From: Hymenobacter latericoloratus
GTDB taxonomy: Bacteria; Bacteroidota; Bacteroidia; Cytophagales; Hymenobacteraceae
Assembly: GCF_014199535.1 (NCBI RefSeq)
Contig: NZ_JACHNV010000001.1
Span: forward strand, 1,054,001 to 1,118,000
DNA: 64,000 bases
Direction of reading: 5' to 3'
Each line of letters opens with the position of its first letter. The stretch's first letter is position 1. The translations under genes were made by a program, and so were the position numbers. The notes beneath the pieces were generated by a model, which ran no database searches, was not told the origin of the DNA, and saw only the letters and a program-made list of their open reading frames with translations. Positions 51,724-58,962 of the stretch are shown here, piece by piece.

Positions 51724-54303
51724 GTGCTACCCCGTACCCCTGTGCTTAACTCCCGATTACGAGCGGCTTGCCTCTGGCTGCTCTGCCTGCTGCTCAGTCC
51801 GCAGGTGTTTGCCCAAACTCCCGGCGCTGCCGAAGGGGCTTTGCTTACCCCCCGTCAGTTTCTGGGCTACGAGCTGGGTACCCGCTTTACTCCGCACGCT
51901 GAACTGCTGCGCTACGTGGAGCATGTGGTGCAGCACAGCCCTGGCCGCATGCAGCAGCAGCGCTACGGTCGCACCTACGAGAACCGCCCGCTGGAGCTGG
52001 TGTACGTGGCTACCCCCGATAACCTGAGCCGCCTCGACGACATTCGGCGCAACAACCTGCGCCTGGCGGGCCTGGAAAGCGGGGCCGCCCAGCGTCAGCA
52101 GCCGGCCGTGGTGTGGCTGAGCTACAACGTGCACGGCAACGAAGCCGTGTCGTCGGAGGCCGTGATGCAGGTGCTGTATGACCTGGCCAACCCCCAGAAC
52201 CAGCAGATGCAGCAGTGGCTCCAGAACCTGGTGGTTATCGTGGACCCCTGCGTGAACCCCGACGGCCGCGACCGGTATGCGCAGTGGTACAACCGCGTGG
52301 CTAACCAGCAGCCCAACTCCTCGCCCCTGAGCTGGGAGCACCACGAGCCCTGGCCCGGGGGGCGCTATAACCATTACTACTTCGACCTGAACCGCGACTG
52401 GGCCTGGCAAACCCAGCAGGAAAGCCGCCAGCGCATAGCCGTGTACAACCAGTGGCTGCCCCAGGTGCACGCCGATTTCCACGAGATGGGCCCTAATAAC
52501 CCGTACTACTTCTCGCCGGCGGCCAAACCCTTCCATGCCGACCTCACGGAATGGCAGCGCAAGTTTCAGAACATCATCGGCGACTACAACCGCAAAGTGT
52601 TTGATAAGAACAACTGGCTTTACTTCACCCGCGAAACCTACGACCTGTTTGCGCCCTTCTACGGCGACACCTGGCCTTCCTTCAACGGGGCCATCGGCAT
52701 GACGTATGAGCAGGGTGGGGGTAGTCCGGCCGGCATCAGCTACACCAAAGCCGACGGCGACACGCTCACCCTGGCCCAGCGTATTGCCCACCACCACGCC
52801 ACGAGTCTGGCGACCATTCAGGCCGCCGCCGACCGCCACGACGAGCTGGTTCGGGAGTTTCAGAAGTTCTACCTCGATGCCCGCAACAAGCCCCGCGGCG
52901 AGTATAAGTCCTTTGTGGTGGCGGGCACGGCGGATGCCGGCCAGGTGCGCGCCCTCACCCAGTACCTCGACCGCCAGCGAATCAGCTACGGCTACGCCGC
53001 CAAGCGCAGCAAGCAGCGCGCCTACAGCTACGCTGCGGGTCAGACGGAAACCGTGCAGATTGAGCCCCGCGACCTGGTAGTGAGCATGTACCAGCCCAAA
53101 TCAACGTTGGTGAAGGTGCTGTTCGAGCCCCAGGCAGCCCTGGAAGACTCTCTGACGTACGACCTCACGGCGTGGTCGTTGCCGTACGCCTTCGGGCTGA
53201 AAGCCTACGCCCTGAAAGGCACCGTGGAAGCCAACAGCGCAGCCCCCGTCAAACCTGCTACCCCCCCCCTACCGGCCAACCCTCCCTACGCCTACGTGGC
53301 CCGGTGGAACAGCCTGCCCGATGTGCGCTTCCTGGGGCGCTTACAGCAGTTGGGCGTGAAGGTGCGCGTGGCCGATGAGCCGTTTGAAACGGAAGGCCAG
53401 CAGTACCAGCGTGGCACCCTGATTATTCCGCGAACCGGTAACGAACGGCTCGGGGCCCGCCTCGATCAGCTGGTGCGCGCCCAGGCCGACTCGGCCGGGG
53501 TGCAGGTACAGGCCGTGCAGTCGGGCCTCTCGACCAGTGGCGGCGACCTGGGCTCCCGGTCGGTGCGCCCCCTGCAGCAACCCAAGGTGGCTATTCTGGC
53601 CGGTCCGGGCGTCGATGCTACGGCCTTCGGGGAGGTGTGGCACTTCTTCGAGCAGCAAATCAGCTACCCCGTATCGGTGCTGGGAACGGATTATTTCAGT
53701 AGCGTGCCCCTGGCCGAGTTCGACGTGCTGATTCTGCCCGATGGGCGCTACGACAACATTCTGACGGAACGCAGCCTGGAGAACGTGAAATCGTGGGTGC
53801 GGGCGGGCGGCCGGCTGATTGCCCTCGAAGGTGCTACCCGCTTTCTGGCCGATAAGAAAGACTTTCTGCTGAAAGCCAAGCCCACTGATAGCGCCACTGC
53901 CAAGAAGCCTAACCCTTACGCCGCCCTGCGCCGTTACGCTGATGCCGAGCGGGAGCAGATTGCCGAGCGGGTGCAGGGTAGCGTGTACCGCGTGCAGCTC
54001 GACAATACCCATCCGCTGGCCTTTGGCTACGGCAGCACCTACTACGCCTTGCTGCGCGATACGCCCAACTACCGCTTCATACCCCAGGGTGGCTGGAACG
54101 TGGGCGTGCTCAAGAAAAATGGCTACGCGGCCGGCTTCACCGGACGAAAAGCCCAGCGCGCCCTCTCCGACAGCTTTGTACTGGGAACCCAGGACCTGGG
54201 CCGCGGGCAGGTAGTGTACCTAGCCGATAACCCGCTTTTCCGGGCCTTCTGGCAAGGTGGCAAACTGCTGTTTGGCAACGCTGTGTTTATGGTAGGCCAG
54301 TAA
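51724..54303 (+). CDS. M14-family zinc carboxypeptidase with C-terminal GATase-like domain
   Basis: 859 residues with signal peptide (ACLWLLCLLLSPQVFA, about 15-30). Zinc ligands His137-x2-Glu140 in NVHGNEAVSSEAV and a later His in VHADFHEMG (249 or 253); the general base is probably Glu in GMTYEQGGG (about 330-340). NPDGRDRYAQWYN is the usual substrate-side block. The C-terminal third (LQQPKVAILAGPGVDATAFG, then FDVLILPDGRY and WVRAGGRLIALEG) resembles a class-I glutamine-amidotransferase-like domain often fused to such M14 enzymes. Start is GTG 51724 or GTG 51742; no ATG is available. Predicted secreted peptide-trimming enzyme. Confidence 0.92.
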   Translation: MLPRTPVLNSRLRAACLWLLCLLLSPQVFAQTPGAAEGALLTPRQFLGYELGTRFTPHAELLRYVEHVVQHSPGRMQQQRYGRTYENRPLELVYVATPDNLSRLDDIRRNNLRLAGLESGAAQRQQPAVVWLSYNVHGNEAVSSEAVMQVLYDLANPQNQQMQQWLQNLVVIVDPCVNPDGRDRYAQWYNRVANQQPNSSPLSWEHHEPWPGGRYNHYYFDLNRDWAWQTQQESRQRIAVYNQWLPQVHADFHEMGPNNPYYFSPAAKPFHADLTEWQRKFQNIIGDYNRKVFDKNNWLYFTRETYDLFAPFYGDTWPSFNGAIGMTYEQGGGSPAGISYTKADGDTLTLAQRIAHHHATSLATIQAAADRHDELVREFQKFYLDARNKPRGEYKSFVVAGTADAGQVRALTQYLDRQRISYGYAAKRSKQRAYSYAAGQTETVQIEPRDLVVSMYQPKSTLVKVLFEPQAALEDSLTYDLTAWSLPYAFGLKAYALKGTVEANSAAPVKPATPPLPANPPYAYVARWNSLPDVRFLGRLQQLGVKVRVADEPFETEGQQYQRGTLIIPRTGNERLGARLDQLVRAQADSAGVQVQAVQSGLSTSGGDLGSRSVRPLQQPKVAILAGPGVDATAFGEVWHFFEQQISYPVSVLGTDYFSSVPLAEFDVLILPDGRYDNILTERSLENVKSWVRAGGRLIALEGATRFLADKKDFLLKAKPTDSATAKKPNPYAALRRYADAEREQIAERVQGSVYRVQLDNTHPLAFGYGSTYYALLRDTPNYRFIPQGGWNVGVLKKNGYAAGFTGRKAQRALSDSFVLGTQDLGRGQVVYLADNPLFRAFWQGGKLLFGNAVFMVGQ

Positions 54304-54316
54304 GCGGATCCTACCC

Positions 54317-54371
54317 CGTAAACGCAACAATGCCCCGTCGGTAGTACCGACGGGGCGTTGTTGCGTTTACG
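54317..54371. repeat. Near-perfect 27-bp palindrome between convergent genes
   Basis: Arms 54317-54343 (C, GTAAACGCAACAATGCCC...) and 54345-54371 pair along their length with one A-C mismatch or so, leaving almost no loop. Placed between the M14 gene and the basic small-protein gene; no T run. Probably a shared 3'-end hairpin. Confidence 0.75.
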
Positions 54372-54385
54372 AGAAGCAAAATAGA

Positions 54386-54703
54386 TTAATCTACTATGTC
54401 CTCGGCCTTATTTTTTACAGCTTTAGCGCCCTTTTTTACGGCCTTGCCGGTTTTCTTGGCGCCTTTCTCAACCACGTTGCCGGTCTTTCTACCCGCCGAT
54501 TTTACGTCCTGTTTTGTGTTGTAGGCTTTCTGGCCGGCTTTGGTGCGGCCGGAGCGGGCTTCTACTTTCACGGTGCCGTTGTCACGCTCTTCAACGGTGG
54601 TTTTTGCACCGGTAGCGTCGTCGCGGACGGTGGTTTTGTCGCCCTGGGCGAAGGCGGCCGTCGAGAAAAGCGCGGCGGCAGCCAGCATTACTATCTTTTT
54701 CAT
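54386..54703 (-). CDS. Small exported lysine-rich protein, unknown
   Basis: 105 residues: signal peptide MKKIVMLAAAALFSTAAFAQ, then a hydrophilic basic chain with TTVRDDATGAKTTVEERDNG and a C-terminal half of Gly/Ala/Lys repeats (KTGNVVEKGAKKTGKAVKKG AKAVKNKAED). The repeat of KxGKAVKKGAKAV looks like an amphipathic late-embryogenesis-abundant or histone-tail-like segment. Signal plus charge suggests a periplasmic or envelope stress protein. No family recognised. A 10-bp-arm palindrome lies 265 bp upstream (54968-54994). Confidence 0.7.
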   Translation of the reverse strand: MKKIVMLAAAALFSTAAFAQGDKTTVRDDATGAKTTVEERDNGTVKVEARSGRTKAGQKAYNTKQDVKSAGRKTGNVVEKGAKKTGKAVKKGAKAVKNKAEDIVD

Positions 54704-54967
54704 GAGGAGAGTCTGCGTTGGTAAATAGATTATGAGTCCTTATACGGTATGCTGAAAATTGGTTGTGAAATGCCAACTTGCGGCAGGTCTCACTGTGTGC
54801 TCCGGCAGCACTAGCTCGTCGGCATCTCGAGGATAGGTAGCAACCGAGGTTACACATTCCTGTCTGTCATCTGACTCGATTCCGGTATGATATTCCTTTG
54901 TGACTTGTAAATATTTGCAAATCAATATTGTAGATGGTCTTGCTTTATAATATTGAGTGGGGTGTAA

Positions 54968-54994
54968 TAAGTAAAGCATACGTAGCTTTACTTA
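54968..54994. promoter_or_regulatory. Operator-like palindrome
   Basis: Exact 10-bp arms TAAGTAAAGC and GCTTTACTTA with a 7-bp centre ATACGTA. Size and AT content suit a dimeric regulator. Nearest start is the exported lysine-rich protein at 54703. Confidence 0.35.
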
Positions 54995-55013
54995 CTTTCA
55001 TAACTTAAAAAAC

Positions 55014-55089
55014 GAGAAGCAGAATTGTTGCAGCAATGAAAAAGCCCCATACGTGGGGCTTTTTCATTGCTGCAACAATTCTGCTTCTC
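55014..55089 (-). terminator. Perfect 36-bp hairpin at the 3' end of queA
   Basis: Arms 55014-55049 and 55054-55089 are exactly complementary with a 4-nt loop TACG. The tip is a conventional terminator (AAAAAGCCCCA / TGGGGCTTTTT), lengthened by 25 further base pairs. It lies 30 bp beyond the queA stop on the minus strand. Confidence 0.85.
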
Positions 55090-55119
55090 ACGGGAAAACA
55101 CTTTGCCTCGCCCGCCTGC

Positions 55120-56352
55120 TCAGGGCAACAGCAAGGAAGAGTCGCCGTAGCTCAGGAAGCGGTAGTTATGGGCTAGTGCGTGGTCATAAACGCGGCGCCA
55201 GTCGGGGCCCAGCAAGGCAGCTACCAGCAGAAGCAGCGTGCTCTCAGGCTGATGAAAGTTGGTAATTAGCCCCCGGATTACCCGAAATTGGTAGCCTGGC
55301 GCAATCAGCAGCTGCGTGGTAGCGTGCAGCGTAGCAGAGTTGCGTTCTTCCAGATGGCGCAGTAAAGCCGTGAAAGCATCAGCCGCCGTTACTGCCGGCT
55401 GGTCCTGGTAAGGTTGCCATTGGCTTACGTGCCAGCTAGGCTCAGTCTGGGACTCCTGCAGCAGGCGTGCGCCCAGCCAGTAGAGGCTTTCCAGAGTGCG
55501 CAGACTGGTAGTGCCAACCGCAATGATAGGCTGCGGCAGATGGTTCAGCAGTTGCCGCAACGTGGCGGCCGTAACGCTGATCGGCTCTCCGTGCATGGGG
55601 TGGCCCTCCATGGAGGCCGCCTTAACTGGCTGGAAAGTGCCAGCACCTACGTGCAGAGTTACGTGAGCCGCCGCCACAGACCGGGACCCTAATTCCGCCA
55701 GCACTGCATCTGAGAAATGGAGGCCGGCTGTGGGCGCGGCTACCGCCCCTTCGTGGGTGGCATATACCGTTTGGTACCGGACGGCATCGGCGGCCGTATC
55801 GGTTCGATTGAGGTAAGGGGGTAAGGGCAAATGGCCGGCGCCCCGCAGCACTTCCGCGAAAGGCAAAGCAGCCGGCTCCCAGCTAAATCGAATCAGGGCG
55901 TATCCTTCGCCCTGTTCTACCCGCTCGGCGGTTAGCACGGCGGCTTGGCCTGCCGCTTCAAACTCCAGCGTTACAGCTCCGGTTTTCCAGCGCTTCCCGT
56001 TTCCGACCAGGCATTTCCAGACGCAGCTGCCGGTTTGCTGCATGGCGGGCTCAATGGCGCGGTGCGGAGCCACCGGCTCCAGGCAAAACAACTCGACTAT
56101 TCCGCCCGTGGGCCGCCGGGCAAACAGGCGGGCGCGTACTACCTTGGTATCGTTAAAAACCAACAGGCTGTCCGCCGGGAGCAACGCCGGTACCTCATAA
56201 AAATACCGGTCGGAGATGGTACCGGCCTGGTACAGCAATAGCCGGGACTGGTCGCGGTTGGGCAGCGGCTCCGGTGCGATACGCTCCGGGGGCAAGTGGT
56301 AAGTGAAGTCGTGAATGGAAAGCTGACGAGGATCGGACGAGGAAAAAGCCAT
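55120..56352 (-). CDS. queA: S-adenosylmethionine:tRNA ribosyltransferase-isomerase
   Basis: 410 residues. Moves and rearranges the ribosyl part of SAM onto preQ1-modified tRNA to make epoxyqueuosine. Start LSIHDFTYHLPPERIAPEPL, DSLLVFNDTKVVRARLFARR, the YQTVYATHEGAVAAPTAGLH block with LHVGAGTFQPV after it, and NFHQPESTLLLLVAALLG near the C-terminus are the full family signature. Longer than the common 340-350 residues owing to an insert after WYLGARLL-like sequence (about 290-320). I use ATG 56352 (MAFSSSDPRQ) because a perfect -7 box (TATCTTTG) ends 6 bp before it, excluding the ATG at 56361. Confidence 0.93.
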   Translation of the reverse strand: MAFSSSDPRQLSIHDFTYHLPPERIAPEPLPNRDQSRLLLYQAGTISDRYFYEVPALLPADSLLVFNDTKVVRARLFARRPTGGIVELFCLEPVAPHRAIEPAMQQTGSCVWKCLVGNGKRWKTGAVTLEFEAAGQAAVLTAERVEQGEGYALIRFSWEPAALPFAEVLRGAGHLPLPPYLNRTDTAADAVRYQTVYATHEGAVAAPTAGLHFSDAVLAELGSRSVAAAHVTLHVGAGTFQPVKAASMEGHPMHGEPISVTAATLRQLLNHLPQPIIAVGTTSLRTLESLYWLGARLLQESQTEPSWHVSQWQPYQDQPAVTAADAFTALLRHLEERNSATLHATTQLLIAPGYQFRVIRGLITNFHQPESTLLLLVAALLGPDWRRVYDHALAHNYRFLSYGDSSLLLP

Positions 56353-56358
56353 AGCCCG

Positions 56359-56366
56359 CAAAGATA
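56359..56366 (-). promoter_or_regulatory. -7 promoter box of queA
   Basis: Minus-strand TATCTTTG, a perfect TAnnTTTG, 6 bp before the ATG at 56352. Near-leaderless transcript predicted. Confidence 0.5.
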
Positions 56367-56438
56367 AAGCGGGGGCGCGTGATGCTTCCTGCCTGACTGC
56401 TACAATAGGTAGCGCGCTCCGGAGAGAGCCAGCGCCAG

Positions 56439-57212
56439 CTATTTCTGGAAGAACAGCAAGTGCTGCTGAGGCAGGGTCTCCACTGAGTCGGTGAGGCGCA
56501 GGCCAATGGCAGCCATTTCGCGGCGAGCCTGCGCCACGCTCATTTTGTGAATGCGCTTGATGGGCACGTTCGGGTCCTCGGCACGGTACTCAACCAAGGC
56601 TACCCGCCCAGTTGGAGTAAGCGAATTCCGGACGGCGCGCATCATTTCCCGGGGATGGTCAAACTCATGGTAGGCATCTACAATAAGCACCAAATCCACT
56701 CCCCGCTCGGGCAGGTTGGGATTTCGAGTGGTACCCCGCACGGGAATAACGTTGTGGATGTGCCGCTTCTCGGCTGTTTCGCGGAGGGAGGCCAGCATTT
56801 CGGGCTGAATATCTACGGCCAGCACTTTGCCTTTGGGCACCAATGGACTCATCCGGAAAGAGAAAAACCCTGTGCCGGCCCCAATATCTGCTACCACATC
56901 GGTGGGTTTGAGCTTCAGTTCGCGTAGCAGAATGTCAGTGCCTTCCTCCTGTTGGCGGTCAGCGCGCTCAAGCCAGCTGGCCCCCTCATGCCCCATCACG
57001 TGGGCAATCTGGCGGCCCATGTAGTAGGTGCTGATGCCGTTGGGGTCCTGGGGGGCGCGCCGCTCGTAGCCGCTGGTATCGGGCAGAACCTGTCGGCGCT
57101 GCTCCACCAGCTGGGCGGCAGTGCTTTCAGTGAGCGGCTGCGTGCAGGCCAAAGGCCCGAGAAGCAAACCGGTTGCTGCGCATAGCAGCAAATACTTTGG
57201 ATGGAACGGCAT
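56439..57212 (-). CDS. Lipoprotein-type class I SAM-dependent methyltransferase
   Basis: 257 residues from ATG 57212. The N-terminus is a lipoprotein signal: MPFHPKYLLLCAATGLLLGP with Cys23 in GPLACTQPL. After a linker with YMGRQIAHVMGHEGASWLER comes a Rossmann methyltransferase: motif I VVADIGAGTGFFSFRM, acidic VLAVDIQPEML, and VDLVLIVDAYHEFDHPREMM. A lipidated, exported methyltransferase has no SAM supply outside the cytoplasm, so either the Cys segment serves only as an inner-membrane anchor or the substrate is handled during export. Homologues with the same signal occur in Bacteroidota as far as I recall. Substrate unknown. Confidence 0.8.
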   Translation of the reverse strand: MPFHPKYLLLCAATGLLLGPLACTQPLTESTAAQLVEQRRQVLPDTSGYERRAPQDPNGISTYYMGRQIAHVMGHEGASWLERADRQQEEGTDILLRELKLKPTDVVADIGAGTGFFSFRMSPLVPKGKVLAVDIQPEMLASLRETAEKRHIHNVIPVRGTTRNPNLPERGVDLVLIVDAYHEFDHPREMMRAVRNSLTPTGRVALVEYRAEDPNVPIKRIHKMSVAQARREMAAIGLRLTDSVETLPQQHLLFFQK

Positions 57213-57442
57213 ATGCACGGGTGCAAATAAACAGCGCGACGATAACATCTGTCCAGCCCGAACCGTTCGGTGGGATGAAGCAACAAAAAAATAACCCTTC
57301 GCTAAGTGCCTGCGTAGCCGCAAGGAAGCAGCTGTACGGGCAGCTGCCCGCCGGGAATATATCCTGTTTTTTATTTTCATTCTTTAATTTCGCCCGTACA
57401 AGTCCCCAATTGCACACCATTCACCCTAACTTCTTTTCCTCT

Positions 57443-58033
57443 ATGAAACACCTGTCCGGAATTCTGCACAAGCTTACGGCTGTGGCGGCTGTAGCAGTAG
57501 CCCTAACCAGCTGCAACCGCGCCGAGTACGCGATGCTCCCCAAAACGTCATCGGCTTACCACGGTGCCCAGCGGGGCGTAGTGGTAGCACCAGCTCCAGC
57601 AACGGCCGTTGCTCCGGAAGCTACCGCACCAGTGGCTTCAGAAGCTGTAGTAGCAGCAGAGGCACCGGCCGCCAGCAGCGCCACCCCAGCAAAGCAAGCT
57701 CCGGTAGCCGAGCGCCAGGCTGTAGCCAGCGCCCCGGCCAAAGCGGCAGCTCCGGCTAAAGCAGCCACCGCTCCCAAGCTGAACTTGGCGCAGAAGGCGT
57801 TGGTAGCCAAGCTGGCTAAGAAAGCCGACAAACTGGCTGCGAAGGCACAGGTAAACAAAAAGTCGGAAACGGCTGCCAAGGAAGATGCCAATGCCATCAG
57901 CCGCAACATCAAGCTCGGCATTATTCTGCTGCTGATCGGTATTCTGGTAGGGCTTATCATTCCTATTCTGGGTACTGTAATTGCCATCATCGGTATTGTG
58001 TTCATCGTACTGGGCCTCCTCGACGAGGTATAG
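57443..58033 (+). CDS. Ala/Pro-rich lipoprotein with C-terminal membrane hairpin, unknown
   Basis: 196 residues from ATG 57443. Lipobox Cys24 (VALTSCNRAEYAML), then about 80 residues of Ala/Val/Pro low complexity (VAPAPATAVAPEATAPVASE), a Lys/Ala helix (LVAKLAKKADKLAAKAQVNK) and a very hydrophobic C-terminus (ISRNIKLGIILLLIGILVGL, then IIPILGTVIAIIGIVFIVLG) that can form two membrane helices. Lipid at one end and a hairpin at the other could bridge membrane leaflets or membranes through the periplasm. The next gene has the same plan. Family not recognised; terminator at 58060-58097. Confidence 0.7.
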   Translation: MKHLSGILHKLTAVAAVAVALTSCNRAEYAMLPKTSSAYHGAQRGVVVAPAPATAVAPEATAPVASEAVVAAEAPAASSATPAKQAPVAERQAVASAPAKAAAPAKAATAPKLNLAQKALVAKLAKKADKLAAKAQVNKKSETAAKEDANAISRNIKLGIILLLIGILVGLIIPILGTVIAIIGIVFIVLGLLDEV

Positions 58034-58059
58034 TAGGATAGTAACCCGCTTTTCTACAC

Positions 58060-58097
58060 AAAGCCCCAACTGCCAACTGGCGGTTGGGGCTTTTTTT
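58060..58097 (+). terminator. Terminator between the two tailed lipoproteins
   Basis: 15-bp stem AAAGCCCCAACTGCC / GGCGGTTGGGGCTTT with loop AACT and a T run of seven. It makes the two neighbouring lipoprotein genes separate transcripts. Confidence 0.85.
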
Positions 58098-58166
58098 ATC
58101 CGCCTAAATTCTTGTGCTTAGAGCCAGAACTATCTTCTGCCTATTCATCAAGCTTTATCCTCAAGA

Positions 58167-58937
58167 ATGAAATTTCGGATTGTTGGCCTACTGATAAGTG
58201 GGTTGTTAGCGGTAGGATGTCAGTCGGCCCGGGTTCCTGCCGTACTGCCCGCAGTTCAGGAATATGGTCACCAACCTGCTTTCCGAGCCGGGCCTGCTAC
58301 TACCACTCCAATAGCCGAGCCGCCCCAGTTACTAGCCGATGCTTCTGCTGCTACCAGCGCCCCAGCGCGTAGCCGTAAGCTACCCCCCGCGCCGCCGCTA
58401 AAGCCCATCCGGCCCGCTGATGCACAACGCAGGCCGCCTGTTGCCGCACCAGATACGGTATTGGTTCGTGCGACTGCTCAAACAACGGGGCCAGACCCGG
58501 AAACCAGCAGGGTAAACATGCTGGGTGGACTGTTTACGGCTGGTGGGCTAATTACTTTTCTGGCTGCCTCTGGCGATTCATCTCCGGGCTGGGACAGTCT
58601 TTTGCTGGGCCTAGCTGGCTTAGCTCTGATTCCGGTAGGGATAGCCCTATTACTTTATCAAGGTAAAAACGGCCGACTACGGCTCCGCCGACAGGCCCGG
58701 CGAGAAGCCCGCCGGGCTGCCAAAAACCCTGGCGGGAATTCAGAAGCGCCGGTTGTTACCCCTCCCGTGAAAGGCAACCCTCATATGCGCAAAGTGGGCT
58801 CTATTCTGCTGCTGATAAGCGCGGCGCTGCTGCTGACCGGGGCCTTATTGGGAGGAGGATACGCACTAATCTTTCTTGGACTTCCAGGCCTCATTCTTGG
58901 TATATCAGGCCTGGTTGCTGTAGTCGCATCCTTGTAG
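58167..58937 (+). CDS. Pro-rich lipoprotein with several C-terminal membrane segments, unknown
   Basis: 256 residues. Lipobox Cys18 (GLLAVGCQSARVPA), then a Pro/Ala-rich linker (about 25-110). TM segments follow near 118-133 (LGGLFTAGGLITFLAA), 143-163 and two at the C-terminus (KVGSILLLISAALLLTGALL, then GGYALIFLGLPGLILGISGL). Between them is a very basic stretch RLRRQARREARRAAKNPGGN that is presumably cytoplasmic. Same overall plan as the protein encoded just upstream but little identity, so paralogy is uncertain. Function unknown. Confidence 0.65.
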   Translation: MKFRIVGLLISGLLAVGCQSARVPAVLPAVQEYGHQPAFRAGPATTTPIAEPPQLLADASAATSAPARSRKLPPAPPLKPIRPADAQRRPPVAAPDTVLVRATAQTTGPDPETSRVNMLGGLFTAGGLITFLAASGDSSPGWDSLLLGLAGLALIPVGIALLLYQGKNGRLRLRRQARREARRAAKNPGGNSEAPVVTPPVKGNPHMRKVGSILLLISAALLLTGALLGGGYALIFLGLPGLILGISGLVAVVASL

Positions 58938-58962
58938 CACGTCAAACCTGCTACCCCAACTT

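Larger units (their letters stand above)
54704..55119. other. Intergenic region with operator-like palindrome and 36-bp hairpin
   Basis: 416 bp with no credible gene; AT-rich on the left. Contains the palindrome TAAGTAAAGC (54968-54977) / GCTTTACTTA (54985-54994) and the perfect 36-bp hairpin at 55014-55089. The promoter of the exported lysine-rich protein must lie on its left side; no perfect -7 box was found. Confidence 0.5.

Noticed and set aside
51757..52839. 360-codon antisense frame within the M14 carboxypeptidase gene
   Set aside because: Shadow of the strongly biased real gene; the sense frame has intact zinc-binding motifs.
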